From Hyaloscypha bicolor E (Eukaryota > Ascomycota > Leotiomycetes > Helotiales > Hyaloscyphaceae), in NCBI RefSeq assembly GCF_002865645.1, contig NW_020194512.1, forward strand, positions 4,133,183 through 4,197,182: a DNA stretch of 64,000 nt. Direction: 5' to 3'. The position numbers and the translations under genes were made by a program. The notes below the pieces were generated by a model. It was not told the origin of the DNA and searched no databases. It worked only from the letters and a program-made list of their open reading frames with translations. Below, one piece after another: positions 11,571 to 25,731 of this stretch. How positions within the stretch are numbered: position 1 is the stretch's first letter; every line of letters begins with the position of its first letter.

Positions 11571-11599
11571 TTACTCCTTCCCTTAAAGTAAGCTTGTCC

Positions 11600-14500
11600 C
11601 CGAGCTTCGAAAGTCTCTATCGAATTCTTAAGTTATAGTTATATATAAAAGGCCAGGGCCTTTTATATATAACTTGCAAGGATTTCCGTCCGTATTATAT
11701 GGTTCCGGCAGTATCTTGTTCTTAGTATAGTTTAACTAATAGAGGAGGTTCTGAAGCGGTTCTGGCTATTCGGGGTTCTTATTATAGAAGCTCTAAAGAG
11801 CCAGGGCGCTATTACTTAATAAGAATACAGGATACTACTCCGGATCTGGATTCTATTCTTTCTACTAGATTCGGTACTTGAGCTTTCTATAGAGTAGCCT
11901 TACTACTAGTACCTCTTGAACTTCGTATTCCGTTTCCCTGTCTTATAGTTCCAATAGTAAAGGCTCCGGATTCGCTTATCCGGAAAGAAGATTACCTGGA
12001 TTCTTATATAGCTTCTTTATATAGAATACCGGATATATTCTTATAGATTCCGGAAGCTTGAGCCTAAAGAAATATTCTATTTATTCCAGGATTTCATATA
12101 GTTCTTCTATTTAGTAAGCTAGCTTATAGCTTAAACGGTCATTCTTTTAGTACTTAATAGTAATTTATATCTTATCTCCTATTCTGAAGTCTATCGGTTA
12201 GCGGTACTTATTAGCTTGGGTAGTATAACGCTCTTATACTTGTATTATATTCTTCTATATCTTTTGCTATAATTTATAGAGCTATATTACTAGAGCCTTT
12301 ACTTCTTATCTATTTAGCTTTTCTTTTAGGGTATTCGATTATACTTGGGTTTCCTAGTTAAATAATATCTGTAGCTTATAGCTCTTTTCTATAAGAAATA
12401 GGGATTGGCCTATAGTCTTATAGACTAGAGCTATCTACTAGTAGTTAATTATTATTACTTATTTATCCCAATTATTCTAGTAGTAATTTATATAGAAATA
12501 TAGCTATTAGTTAAAATACTAGTTAATAATCTCTATCTAACTATTAGTTTAGAAATAGTTAGTAGTTAATAACTTGAGCTTTATACTAATATACTTATAG
12601 AACTTGTTCCAGAAATCCAATATAAACTAGAGGCCTTAATTAGATATTATAGTTTCCGGAATACTGACTTAGTAAACTATATAGGTAAGAAATAGGAGCG
12701 CTAACTCTTTAGCTATTATTATATCTCGGATAGAAATTATAATAGAATGCTTGCTTAGGTAATTAATAAAGATTACTATTATATTATACTTATTTCTACT
12801 CTTTGGGTACTTTTTAAAATCCACTAATATATATTACTAGAGGCGGTTAGGAACTAGTAATAGATATAAGAGCCCTAGCTTCTTATCTCTAGAAATATAG
12901 AATTATTAGCAGATATAGTAGTTATCCCTATACTAATTAATATCTGTATTTTGGCCTGGCTAGTAATAGCGGGCCTAAAGAAGCTATTAAAGCTTGGCTT
13001 ATTCTAGATATCTCATTAGAGGCTATATATATATCTTCTAAATAAGGGCAGTATATAAGAGTATCTCAGGCATTATTATACTATTAGATATAAATAGTTT
13101 ACTATATTATAAGAAAAGGCCGTCTTATAGTATCCAAGTGCCTTTCTTCTCGTTTCTTGCCTTATCCTATAGCTCTTCTAGCTCCGGTAACTCTTAGTTC
13201 TCGCTTAATAGCTTATTTACTAGCTAGATACTATTATACTGGGTTTCTTCCTGAATCTGGCTTACCGAGGCCTTAATTAGAGCTAACTAGAGATCCCGTA
13301 TAATATTATTATTAATCTTTTATTATAGGAGGAGAATTTGGGTTTAGTAGGCTACTATTGCCTTATTCTAGGCAGTTATATCTTTATACTTCCTACTTAG
13401 AATATCTGCTCATTTATTTAACTTATTTATCCGATATATAAGCTTAAAATAGTAGCAGAAAAGATACTTTATCTAGTAAGCTTATCTTACTAAGAGCTTC
13501 TTTATAGTTATAAAGTATTTAAGGGCTCGGTAGTCTAAATAAATTATAAAGAGTACTTCCTATAGGCCTTCTAGCTCCGCTTGCTATTTAATTAAAAAGA
13601 AAATAATAGCAAGTATCTCTTTATTATAGATATTATAGTTTAGCTCTATTAGCTATATAGTTTTAGAGAAGAATACTATTAGATACCAGAGTTTTATCTA
13701 GAGGTCTTACTATAAGAAAATACCGGCTATAACTCTATTTAATATATTTGTCTTAACTATAGTAGAGAGGTTCGGGTTATAGTAATATAGAATTAGTACC
13801 GAGAGTATAGCTTACTTTAGCTTTATAAAACCTTCTTAATACTAATCTATCTATTTAAATAAAACTCCTTTATATATTAGAGCTATTAAAGGCTTTACTA
13901 TATAGCTATATTCCGTAATAAAGTACTAATAAAAGTTATAAAAACCCAGAAAGCTTTATATTTCCTTAATTATCTTTAATAATTACTAGTCTTTAATAAC
14001 CGCTATTTTATCTGAATCTACTTTAATATCTCTAGTAAAGATAATAAAGCCTAGATACTTTATATAAGTAACCTTAAACTCGGATTTCTTAATATTTACT
14101 TAAAGGCCGGTATTCTATAATTACTAAAAGACCTTTTATATATAGTCTTTATATTCTAGAAAATTATTCGAGTAAATTAGAATATTATTTAAGTAAACTA
14201 TATAAAAGATATTAAGGTAATTAAAAAGAATATTATTTATATATCTCTAATATATAATAAGGCTATTAGTTAGGCCTTTCTAAAAAACCTTATACTTATA
14301 GGCCCTATATCTTATATGAAATATTATAAGTTCTTCTAATTCTGGATTTATTTGGATCTAATAGAATACTTGCTAAATATCTAGCTTTATATAGATCTTG
14401 GCTTAAACTAGCTATATAAGAGTCTTATAAATAAGGGAAAGAAAATAATAGTTCTTCTATATTAAGTTATTTAGCTTATAATAATTAATATAAAATTAGA

Positions 14501-15830
14501 GAGCTCCGTTAGCCTTCTTTATAAAAAGAATTAGAAATGCAAAAAGGAACTAGCTTAGCTTAATAAAGCCCCGTTAGAGGTTCTCTTTAAGAAAGCGCTT
14601 AACTTCCTATAGCTTATAGGTCGACTATTAATGGAGCGGGAAATATTCTAGACTTTCTAGGCCTTTGAAATTATTAATCTGAATCTTATAATTATATAGT
14701 TAATATAGAAGTAAGACGTTTAATACTTCCTTTAAGAAAATATCTATAAAATCCTTAAACTTTTCTAGTAAGACTTTTACTAGCTACTATAGCTCTATCT
14801 CTCCTAGCTATTACTCGCTCGAGATAAACTCGTTCTCTTACTATAATTCTAGCTCTTTATTAATCTCGAAAAATAATATTATAAAAAAAAGATTCTTCTT
14901 TTTCTATAGATTTATCTAGAAAGCGGCTAATAAGATACCTATAATATTAACCGAAAGCCTTAACTAGATCTTATAGCTTTCCTTTAGACGATATAATTTT
15001 AATATCCCTATTTCTAGCTTAGAAGAAACTTCTATATTTTCTAAGGCCACTTATATTTCTCTATAATATTAAGCTTAATTCTTTTACTATATACGGCTTT
15101 CTAAGCCCGACTTAGGAAAAGAATAAAAGGATTTCCTTTTTATAAGCTAAGGTCTCTAGAACTTATCTATAGCTATAGCTTTATCTTTTCTATCTATATC
15201 TTCTTAATACTAGTTACTTTTCCCAGGTTTCAAGTTCTTATATATAGTAATTAGAACCTTATTCTAATCCTTCTTTCTAGGCTAATTATCTGACTAGATT
15301 AATCTTCTATTCTTATAATTAATTAGAATACTAGTACTTATAAACCACTATTATCCCAAAATTATATTATATTTATCTAGCCCTATAACTAGTATAGATA
15401 CTAAAACCTTCCGTTCATTAATTAAGAGTATAAGTTTAATATAGTAAGTAATAAATACGGCCTACTTACTATTAAATCCCCTTATATTATAGGGTAATAC
15501 TAATTAAATAGGCTTAATATTTAGAAATTATTTAATTATTCTTATAAACTTGAAATTAATAAAAGTATATCCGTTTATTCCGGTATTAATAAAAGAAGAA
15601 GTTTTAATACCTAATTTATTATTACTAACTATATAAGGAAATATAAATACTTTACCTTCTAGTAGCTAGCTTAAATTAACTTCTACTATATCTATATAAT
15701 ACGGCCCTAAAGAGGAGACTTCCTTTAGAGGTTCTTATTTCCCTATTTTATACCCTTAAATAGCTTACTTATAATAAATACCGCTAGCTTAATTACTAAA
15801 ACTTGCTTTATATATTCTATTTTAGGCTCT
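11600..15830 (-). pseudogene. Gypsy-G pol remnant: RT, RNase H, integrase, chromodomain-like end
   Basis: Minus-strand frames, read across stops, show gypsy reverse transcriptase around 14480-14630: a KRFLKENL-type helix, then GFIK, SLILFIKK and a FYINYYKLN block corresponding to the FCxDYRxLN strand. The RT-RNase H hinge FLGFYNFY lies at about 13855-13985. An integrase with the DFKKYPKSRNKY type strand lies at about 12200-13100. Near 11860-11930 a basic EYEVQEVL-like block matches a chromodomain in the usual C-terminal place. Family assignment rests on these blocks in order; no product is possible. Confidence 0.82.
11637..11674. repeat. 38-bp perfect palindrome in Gypsy-G
   Basis: AGTTATATATAAAAGGCC and its inverse flank AG, close to the 3' LTR of Gypsy-G. 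It can fold into a long hairpin. Relatives occur at 7714-7750, 9114-9151, 22210-22246, 32091-32128, 35668-35705 and 62907-62944 in other element families. Confidence 0.8.
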
Positions 15831-17000
15831 AAATAGTTTCTAGATATATAACCAAATCTATTATAGCTATAATACTTGAGATTTAAGGATCCGGGCTTCG
15901 GGGTAGTAGGCTTATCTATTACTAGAGTCTTGGGAACGGGCTTTATATAAGGGGCGCCTTCTGGGCTTAGCTTATCTATATCTTTATTAGCTTTCTTAAA
16001 TATCTATTCTTTCTTTTTATAATAAGCTCGGATCTACTAGTTATTTATAGTATAGTATTATATAAACTTTATAGTATAAATAGCCGGATTATTATAGTAT
16101 ATAGCTATAGCCTCTTAAAGCTTCCAGATAAGCTTATTATTCAGGTTATTCTTAAGGTCCTATAGATTAATATTTCCGTCTATTATATATCTTAAAAATA
16201 GAATATAGAACTTCTAAAAGATCTGGCCCTTCTTTATAAATAGCTTCTTAAATACTTGCCAAATATTATACTTCTTATTCGGGTTACTATATAACTTCTC
16301 TAGATAGATATATAGTTCCCTAATAGTCTTATATATATATTAACTATTCTAGTTTAGGTAGAGAGAGATTAGTATAAGAATATAGCTACCTATATAGCCG
16401 GATATATAAATAATTTTAAGGTCCTCTATCTAATAGATATTAGAATTACTATAGAGCTTATTCTTAATCTAAACTAACTAATTATTAAAGATAATACTAT
16501 TCTTAATTATATCTTTAAAAATAAAAGAGTTAGAAAGTTTAACTAAATATCTATCTTCTAGAATAGGGGAACTAGTTATTTCGGTAGGCTATATAATAAG
16601 CTTCTTAATAATAGCTTTATTCTTTTATAGAGCTTACTTAGTTTCTTTTAGCTAATTATAATAATTCTTGCTATAGGTAAGGATATTATATATCTTTAGA
16701 ATTAGCTCGATAATCTCTTTATATAAAGCCTCTGAGTTCCGAAATAACTCTTGAAACTCCGCCTTTAATAAAACAGGTCCCTTTTCTTTCTTAGCTCTTT
16801 AAAAAAAAGTATCTCTTTTATTATAAGTATTAACGGAATATTCGGACCTCTTAGGAGACTTAATAAGAGACTCTGGTTTACTTTCTGGTAGTATACTAGT
16901 AGTATCTTATACTATAGCTTCTTCTAACTTGCCTAGTTATTCCGGAACTTGCTTTCTTATAGATCTTTATCTAGTAGTAAGGTTACTGGCCTATCCGCTT
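15830..17000 (-). pseudogene. Gypsy-G gag remnant with mutated zinc knuckle
   Basis: At 15832-15873 the minus strand reads YYSYNRFGYISRNY, which fits a C-x2-C-x4-H-x4-C nucleocapsid zinc knuckle in which the cysteine and histidine codons have become tyrosine codons by G-to-A change. The position upstream of RT and next to the 5' side is right for gag. The remainder is too mutated to define domains. Confidence 0.65.
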
Positions 17001-17177
17001 ACCTGGCTAGTCTAGGGCTTTCTTACCTAGTTATTCTAGGGCTTTCTTTCATTCTAATATTAGTTAACTAGTACAGGAATAGCTATAGTATATTATATCT
17101 ATACTCGTTAAAAAACCGATCGGGTAGATATTATTTAAATTCTTTATAGGATTAAGAAGTAGATAAGCTTTAAATTA

Positions 17178-17424
17178 TATTATAAGTATAAGATCTAGGG
17201 CCTGGAAGGTATAGTTAGACTATCTTTATTCCGATAATTTAAAGCTAAAGAGAGAAGAGGATCTCGAAGAAGCCTCGAATCTAAATAATTACGAGCTATA
17301 TACGGGCCTATATATTAGCTTAAGATCGGAATTATATATAACTATTAGGTAATTATAGATACCAGATATCTAGCTAGCTCTAGTCTAACCCCTACTAGTA
17401 CTATATATTATAATAACTATAATA
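17178..17424 (-). repeat. Gypsy-G 5' LTR
   Basis: 247 bp, partner of 11324-11570. It starts TATTATAAG and ends AACTATAATA, more mutated at both ends. It is followed by the TATAG duplication at 17425-17429. Confidence 0.92.
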
Positions 17425-17429
17425 TATAG

Positions 17430-20400
17430 TATTCTTATTAATTCTATTAATTTCGGCTATAATAATAAAATAAATATATTAAAACGGGCTATAATAATAT
17501 TCTATAATTCCGATAAAATTATAAGCTTTTATAGAAACGATTTTAATCTTGGTTTCTATAGTATTTATAAGCTAAATAAACTTCTTACTAGTAAATTACT
17601 TTCCGGTATTTACTATAATCTAATTAGAAAGGCCTAAATAGATATTAATCTAATACTACTTTAGGGTATTCTAAGTATATAATATACTAATATTTTAAAG
17701 CTATTAGCTAGCTTAATATCGAGTACCTTTATTAATAATATAAAGTATAGGCTTACCAGAAATATAGAAAATATTAATAATAATAAAGTAATTAAAGCTA
17801 ATATTATCTTTTAGATTAAACTTGAATTATTCTAGTAATTATCTGAATTTCTAGTATTATTTATAGTATTTTATAAAGTACTTAAGAGCTTTTATATTAA
17901 TATTATAGCCTATTTATTCTAGTATATTTCGGAGCTTACTAATAGATAAATAACTAAAATAGTAATATAAATATTATAATTCGATTTTTATAATAAAGCA
18001 GGAATTATAAGTAAAGAATTCGGAAATAAAGCTTTATAGAATAATATTTTAAAGCAAGAAAAAATATTTAAAACATTATATTATAAATATAAAATATCTA
18101 TTAAAAATAATAAAATAATTAGTAAGATTATTAAAATAGACTTCTAGCTTATCTATATTAGCTAAGCTAAGTAAAAATAAAGTTTTTATAAATATAATAT
18201 AAAATTATACTTGCCTAATTAGTATTCTTATTATTATAGATCTAATAAAGAATATAGATCCGATATTAAACTAGATATTAACTTAATCTTTAGTAGTTTT
18301 ATTAAGTTAGATATTACTATTTGTTTGCTATAAAGCTTAGAATTAGTTAGAATTAGTAATTAAGAATCTAGAGGCTCTAATATTAATTATAACTTTATAA
18401 AAGCAATAAGTATTATATCTTAATATATTATTAATTATAAATATTTGGGTATTCTCTATTTATTTAATAGGCTTTAAGATATAGTTTTCGCCTATTATCT
18501 AGTATATAAAAGAAAGAAATATAAGGTTATCTATAAGGGTATTAGTTATAGAAATAGTAGAAATAAAGGCTATAGAAGTAGCTAGAAAGCTCTTAATAGA
18601 AGTAAAATAGAAATTAGAGTAATATTTCTTTTCTTTATTCGTTTTTACTAGTAAGGCTTTAAAAGCATTATCTACTAGTTTATTCTTATTACTCTTATTA
18701 TTTTTTTCTTTTTTAAATTCAGTAATATATTATATATAAGTATTATTAAAGTATTTATTAAAGTTATAAGTATTTCGGAATCTAAATTAGTAAATATTTC
18801 TATTCTTAAATTAAGCTTTCTTAGCCTTTTATTTCTCTAGTATATATTTCTATAAGTATTATTCGGGTTTTTTATATATAAAATATAACTTCGGAATATA
18901 ATTATTATAATTATAAGACTTGAAATAATTATTACAGGTTCCGAAATTATAGCTAGATCCGTATTAACGATTTCCGAATAAATAGTAATTTAAAGAGTTT
19001 TAAGAATAGTATTACTAATTAGTAAAGAGAATCTGGATATTAATCTATTATTTCTTTTTATAAGTAATAATAAATAATTAGAGCTTATTAATAAGCTAGC
19101 TAATATTATTAGAAGAGTCCGAGACTATATATTAGTATACTAGTAAGCCTTAATAGAAGGTAATAATCTTATTATATAGGAATTTAGTAGTTTATAAAAT
19201 AGAAATAAGGCTATATTATAATTTATATAGGTTATTAATTAGTATTTAGATAAGCTCGAATATTGTTTTTTTAAGGTCTTTTACTATTATAATTACTAAA
19301 ATAATAGTATTTCATTTATCTAAATTTTAATAATAATAACCGGGGCCTTTAAAGAAACTATAAATATTTATATAGGCTTCTTTATATATATATTAAGAGA
19401 GCTAGTTATTATAGAAGTAGTCTTATACTAGTTCCTTTAATATAATAGGAAAAGCTCTTACTAATACCTCTTCTAGAAGCTCTATATATTAGTAGATATT
19501 AAGAAAAATAGTAAGTTTATAATTAAAACTACTATTAGTTCTATTATATTTCTATACTTTAGAATATATCTTTATTACTTTTCTAATAAGCTTTCTAGTA
19601 ATAATAGTAGGAATTAACTAAAGGTTTTTCGGGTATAGTAGATCTAGTAATAGTAATAAAGGTAAAAGTAATAAATAACCTTAATTTAGAAAAAAATAAA
19701 TAAATACCTTAATTTAACTAGCTAGTTAACCGAGAATACTTAGTTCTTTTCTATCTAGTTCTTTCTAGAATAAGATAAACTAATATAATAAGTCTTTTTA
19801 GAAGATCTATTCTAATTAGGCTATTTTTAATAATATTAGCTTTATACTAAATATATATTATTTCTTTCTAAATAATATTAAATAGGGACTATACTATAGT
19901 AAAGTATATATAGTTCTATTTAATATAAATACTACTATACTAAAAGTATTTTTAAAGGATTTATAATTTAGTATAGCTATATTAATTAAAGGTTATACTA
20001 TTAAAGTCCTTGAAATTATTCTTAAATAGATCCTATAGATTCTTATTAGAAGTTCTATATAAGATATACTAATATAGTTTAGTATTTAAATATTCCCGAA
20101 AATCTATTTTTATAATATTATTAGTATTAATTCTATTTTTCTATTTCTTAATTAATTTCTTCTTCTTTTTATTATTTATACTAAACCAAGTTTAGTCTCT
20201 TTCTAGTATATATATATGGTTTATAGTAAGAGGTATTTAAAGATAAGGTAGTTTATAGTAGGTTTATAGAAAGGGTTTAGTAATAAAGGTATTTAGATAT
20301 CTAGATATCTGATTTAAATATCAGGTTTAAATATTTAGTTAAGATACTAGATATCTGGTTTAGATACCAGATATCTAGTTAAGATATTAGATATCCCAGA

Positions 20401-20900
20401 TATTTAAATACTAGATACCTAATAGAGATACCAAATACTTCAGATATCTAGAGATATTAGAGTATTAAAGTAAATATTTTATCCTTAAATATTTCGTCTA
20501 TAATAAGAAATTTAGGAAGTGAAATATTATAATTCCGGATAAGTCTAAAGCTTAAAGAACTCGATTTAATAGAAAAATCGAAGTTATAGTTATAATTAAA
20601 GAGCTTTAAGGATATATATAAGGTATATATTCTAGAGAGAGGATCTCGTAAATACGGGTATTATATAAGTAAAAGAAATAGTTTCTAAGAAAGTAGTTTT
20701 AGGGCTAAAAAGAATTAGTTTTAAAAAATAGTAAAAGTTAAATAAATAGTTAAATAGTTAAATAGCTAACTACTTATTAATTAGTAAGAGCTAGTATTTT
20801 CTTCTTAGGCTACTAAATACTTTTCCCGAGTTAATAGTAATTTCTTCTTTTAACTAGAAGTAAACTACTTATTTTAGGCTACTAAATACTTTTCCGACTA
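17430..20900 (-). pseudogene. Copia-A gag, protease and integrase remnant, 5' part
   Basis: Continuation of Copia-A on the other side of Gypsy-G. The sequence next to 17430 joins that at 11318 to re-form the integrase-region stretch found unbroken at Copia-B 29885-29960. A counterpart of the Gag zinc-knuckle region lies near 18845-18900. The region corresponding to the MITE-1 target (near 18080) is uninterrupted here. Frames are closed by RIP-type stops. Confidence 0.75.
20280..20475. repeat. Minisatellite in Copia-A leader
   Basis: An irregular tandem array of units of roughly 19-22 bp built on GATATCTAG, GATACCAG and AGATACTAG. It sits in the 5' leader of Copia-A, between LTR and gag on the minus strand. 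Copia-B has the corresponding array, more regular, at 26215-26465. Confidence 0.75.
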
Positions 20901-20939
20901 GCTAGATCTTCCTCTAATCTATAAGTACTAACTAATTAG

Positions 20940-21239
20940 TATTAGTTTACTAGTAATATATAGTACTATTATATAGGTATAGAAATACTAGTTATATTAG
21001 TTAGTAAAGTTATTATTTTTTTAGAAATAGGAATTATAGTATTATAGTATTAATATATAATCTCTAAATCTGCTAAGCCTAAAAAGGTCTAGTTTACTAG
21101 TCAAGTTACTAATAAAATATAAGGTTATATAACTATATCCCGTATTTTATATTCTATTATTTATATTTTATTACTTATATCTTATATCCTATATCCCGTA
21201 ACTATATATATAACTCCTAAAGAAATAGCTATACTAATA
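20940..21239 (-). repeat. Copia-A 5' LTR
   Basis: Direct partner of 8706-8991, with the same termini TATTAG..ACTAATA. It is followed by the TTAAT target-site duplication at 21240-21244. The same LTR family occurs in Copia-B, Copia-H and Copia-F. Confidence 0.9.
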
Positions 21240-21244
21240 TTAAT

Positions 21245-24200
21245 ATATATTAAAGAAATTAAAGATTTATTAAGTTTTTTTTATTTTAAAATTATAATAA
21301 TAAAATAATTTTTATAAATTCAGATTACTAATATAATTATTAAATTTTAAATAAAGATATAAAAACAAGCTAAATATAATAAATATATATAATAATATAT
21401 AAATAGATATTAAATATTATAGATCTAGTTTCTTATTTAGAATAAAGCTTATAATTAGAAATATATAAATTATATAGAATTATATTTCCTAATTAAATAA
21501 AGAGCTTTATATATTTAGCTAAATATTAGGAAATATATAAAGAAATATTTCTAGCTTTAGAAAGAAATATTAATTAGTCTTTTATTAGAATTAATTCTTA
21601 GAATTAGTTATATTTATAAGTATTATTCTATAGTTTATTTAGCTTAATTATTTATATATTACCCTATTATTATATATTTTATATTCTAATTAATCTAACT
21701 TTTGAAAAGTAGTTTATTATAAGATAATTAAGCTATTAATAAAGAAATTATTAATAGCTGAAATATTAGTTAGAAAAAGTGCCTTTATTACTATTAGAGT
21801 AATCTAGCCAGATATTTAGGAAAATATCTAGTTAGGTATTCTTTATATTATCTAATTAGAAGAAGAAAATTGAATTCAAATATTTCTAGAACTAGCTAAT
21901 AGAATAATAATAATAGAGAAATTAGCTACGGCTTATTATTATATTATTAAATTAAAAACAGAAATATAATAAAGAGAAAATCTAAAAAAGCTAAAAGCTT
22001 AGATTTATTATTTAAAAATATTTGAATATTATAAAAAAGAAATTATACTAGAATATAAAACGTAATTTAATAGTAAAATAATAAAACTAAAGATATAAAT
22101 AGTAAAATATAAATAATATATAATATATAAAAGTTTAATTAATTAAATATAAAAAAAGAATTATTATTTAAAACTATAGAAAAGCTAGCTTTTTTATATA
22201 ATTTTTATAAGTTATATATAAAAGACTTTAGCTTTTATTATATAACTAAAATATTAAAACTATTAAAACAAAGCGGTTTTAATAGAATACGGCTTATTAT
22301 ACTATATTTAATTTCTTATTTATTTGTATTTATTTTCTAAATACTAAAAATTAATAGAAAATCCCTATTTAGAATTTGAAATAATAAAATAATTAGAATT
22401 CTCTTTTATTAGTATTTCTAATTTCTTTTTAATATACTAAAAATATAATTTATTATTTTTAAATAATCTTATTTTATATTCTTGAATTTATTTAAAAGCA
22501 ATTCGAATTCGCTTAACTATATTCTTATACTAAATATAATATAGTTCTTTTTATTATTTAGTATTTGCTTTTAATTATTAATTAATTTTAGTTTTTATAG
22601 CTAGATATTAAAATGGCTTATTATAGTAAATTATATTATAAATTATATTAATATATTTTAAAGAAATAGCTTTTTCGAATTTTATATTATTCTTAATATT
22701 CTCAAATTATTCTTTAATAATAAGAGAAAGCTTTTAATAAAAAGCTTTAATAATTTTATAAAAGATTCTATTTTTATATATTCTATTTTAAATAATAACT
22801 AGGCTTATTAGAATTATAATAAAAGGTTTTTCGAATAGTAGATTATTATTAAGTTATTCTTTAATTATTAAGTTATTCTTTAATTATTATTTTATTTTTT
22901 AATTATTATTTAATTATAATTCTAAACTTATAAATTATTTAGCTAAAAATATTTATTTATTTAGTTAAGTATATTATACTTAAATACTTTTCTTTTATTT
23001 CCTTTATTAAATATTTATTTAATTACTATATATTTTCTAAGTTAAAATTATTATAAATAAAAAAGTAATTAATATTCTTAAAAACTTTCTTATTAAGAAA
23101 AGCTGTTTTTTTATAATTTATAAAAAAAATATAACTAATATTCCGATTTTCTCTACTAAGGAAAAACTTATTATTTAGAGCTTTAGTAATAGCCAGATTA
23201 TTAATATTATCTTTATATTAATAGTAATTAATATTTCTAGAAATATAATATTAGGCTAGCTAAAAATAAATAACTAAATAAATAGAATATTTAGTTAATA
23301 TTTTATAAATTCCAAGCTATATTAAGGGATTTACTATTAAGAGTTAAAAGGCTAAAGTAAAATAGCTATTATCTAGATTTCTATACTTTAATACTTTATT
23401 TTTTCAGAAATAAAATTATAGTATTTCTATTTCTTTTATTAAAAGCTTTTAAATACTAAGCTTTTTAATCTATTTCAAGTAATTCTTTTTATAAATATAG
23501 CTATTTATATTTAGATTAGAAGTACTAAATTCAGGAATTAAAGCTATAATATTAAATTAGAGCTATAAATTCGAATAAAATTAATTAGAAATCCGATATT
23601 TATATTTATAGTTTATAATTTCTTTATTTTCTAAAAAGAAATTCTATACTTCCTTATTTATTTAAATAGCAGAAATATATTTTTTATTTTTAGTAATTTT
23701 ATAGATTTTAAGAATTATTTTTAAAACATTTATAAACTTAATATTAATTATTTAAATAAAGAAATATTAATAAATTATTAAAGATATATTTTATAGGAAG
23801 TTTTAAAGAATCTATTAGTAATTTTATAGTAATTTTATTTATAAATAGGTTTTAGAATACTATTATATAATTTCTTAAAGATATAATTATTCTAATAATT
23901 AAATATTAGTTTTTATTTAGCTAGTATCTTATAAATATAATATTTAAATATATTATTAATATTATTAGTTTTTTTCTTCTTGGTTTTTAAAGGCTTTCTA
24001 AATAATATCTTTTTCTTATTTTCCTCTATTTTATTTTCTAGTATATTACTAATTTTATATTTAGACTAGTATTTAAATTTATATTATTTATTAGAAGTTT
24101 TAGGCTTAATTTATTTTTCTTTCTTGCCAGATTTTTAATTAGTTATACTAGTTCTATAAGTTTTACTAATAATACTAATAGTAGGCTTTATTAAATTAGT

Positions 24201-25435
24201 TCTAGTTTTATTAATTGAATTTAATTAAATTATTATTAAAATTATAACAAAAGCTTATTTTTTAGGCTTATTATAAAAGCCAGAAAAAGGTTTATTATAA
24301 TAATATCTTTAATAAGAATTCCGGAAATATTAAAAATATTCTATTTAGCCTTAAAATTATTAGTTAATAATAATTTTAAAAACCAATTCTTTTAATTCTG
24401 AAATAGCTTTAATATATTTAAATACTTTAATAATATTTAATTTAGTAAGTATATTAATATTCTAATATTTTTAATTTTTAATATATTTTAAAATAGCTTT
24501 ATTAATTAACTAAATAGCCTTATATATTAAAGCTTTTATTTTAAAAAGGAAATATAATTTTTTATAAATATTTTTATTAAGGTTATTATAGATATTATTA
24601 ATATATTAGCTAAAGGCTTTATTATATAATATATTATAATTCTATTCTAATTCTTGGTTTCTAGACTATTTACTATAGTTTTAATTTTATTAAGCTTTTC
24701 TTATTTACTTTTAGTAATGCCTTTAATAATATTCTCGAATTCTTTATTATTAGCTTAATAGTTCTTTAGTTTCTCTTTAGTTAATTCTAGTCTAATTTCG
24801 TTTTTAATAAAGGTTTTTTATTTTAAGAGCTTATTATATATATTATTTAGCTTATTAAAGATATTTATATTAAATTCAATAATTATAGCTACTTTTTCTA
24901 GTATTAGTAAGCCTTTTATAATTATCTGAACTCTTTTAATATTCTAAACTTTAATATTATTAATTTATAAGCTTTTAGTAATACTATAGCTTATAAGAAC
25001 TAGTTATTATATTTTACTAGATTAAGAAATCTATTTTTCGGCTATTTTATTATTTTTAAAAGAATTATATAGATATTATTAGTATAATAGTTATAGGTTA
25101 TAAAATTAAAAGTTTTTAAGATTATAAGAATTTCTTTTAAATATTTTCTAAAATAAAAAGTAAATTAAAATAAATTTGAATTATTTAAAAATATTATATA
25201 TATTTAAGTTTTCTTTCTTTTTAATAAGAAAAATAAAGCTGAAATAATAATATATATAATAAAAAAAATAGATATAATAATTAGATATATTTAAGATAAT
25301 ATAATTATAAATTAGAAATAATTATAAAAAGTAAAATATAGAATTAAATTTTTATTATAAAAAAGAATATTAATATATATATTTAAGAAAATATAATCTA
25401 AAAAATAATTAAGGCAAATTAAACTAAATAGTAAT
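21245..25435. repeat. Repeat E, mutated copy 1, middle segment
   Basis: After removing Copia-A, 8430-8705 joins 21245 onward and aligns with 61672-64000 over more than 2 kb. It holds a mutated plus-strand gag-like stretch (about 21440-22090), a palindrome at 22210-22246 and then a convergent minus-strand frame (from about 22318 to beyond 25400). From about 23340 on it continues past what the window shows of the other copy. Mutation here is much heavier than in the right copy. Confidence 0.7.
22210..22246. repeat. Palindrome in repeat E copy 1
   Basis: AGTTATATATAAAAGAC with a near-inverse arm. It lies between the gag-like stretch and the convergent minus-strand frame, at the place corresponding to 62907-62944. 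Confidence 0.65.
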
Positions 25436-25731
25436 TATTAGTATAGATATTTCTTTAGGAATTATATATATAGTTATAGAACTCGAGATATAGGATATAG
25501 GTAATAAGATATAAGTAATAGAATATGAGATATAAGATATAGTTATATAATCTTATATCTTATAGGTGACTCGACTAGTAGACTAGACTTCTTTAGGCTT
25601 AGTAAATTTAGGAATTATATATTAATATTATAATACTATAATTCTTACTTCTAAATAATAACTTTACTAACTAATATAACTAGTATTTCTATACCTATAT
25701 AATAGTACTATATATTACTAGTAAACTAATA
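25436..25731 (+). repeat. Copia-B 5' LTR
   Basis: 296 bp, starting TATTAGTATAGAT and ending GTAAACTAATA. Preceded by GTAAT. The unmutated relative in Copia-H ends ACCGATA followed by the same internal bases, which sets the LTR edge. Confidence 0.92.

Larger units (their letters stand above)
11324..17424 (-). mobile_element. Gypsy-G: Ty3/gypsy LTR retrotransposon with chromodomain-like tail
   Basis: A structurally complete 6101-bp element. LTRs at 11324-11570 and 17178-17424 are both 247 bp and differ by transitions. TATAG at 11319-11323 and 17425-17429 is the target-site duplication. LTR ends TATTACA..TGTAATA and TATTATA..TATAATA are inverted and fit a TGTTACA..TGTAACA ancestor. It reads on the minus strand. 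A purine-rich tract (AAGGGAAGGAG) touches the left, 3', LTR. The order gag, RT, RNase H, integrase, chromodomain-like end is typical of chromoviruses. It interrupts the integrase region of Copia-A and so is younger than that insertion. All frames are closed. Confidence 0.93.
8706..21239 (-). mobile_element. Copia-A: Ty1/copia LTR retrotransposon, interrupted by Gypsy-G
   Basis: Direct repeats at 8706-8991 and 20940-21239 are the LTRs. The 5-bp sequence TTAAT at 8701-8705 recurs at 21240-21244 as target-site duplication. The element reads on the minus strand: the right LTR is 5' and the left LTR 3'. Removing the nested Gypsy-G and its TSD leaves about 6.43 kb, normal for copia. The interior matches Copia-B in inverted orientation throughout, including the RNase H end next to the left LTR. 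All frames are destroyed by RIP-type stops. It was inserted into repeat E, whose uninterrupted counterpart lies near 61945. Confidence 0.9.

Noticed and set aside
8706..21239. A single giant 12.5-kb element
   Set aside because: A perfect 5-bp duplication and 247-bp LTR pair show that 6.1 kb in the middle is a separate gypsy insertion.
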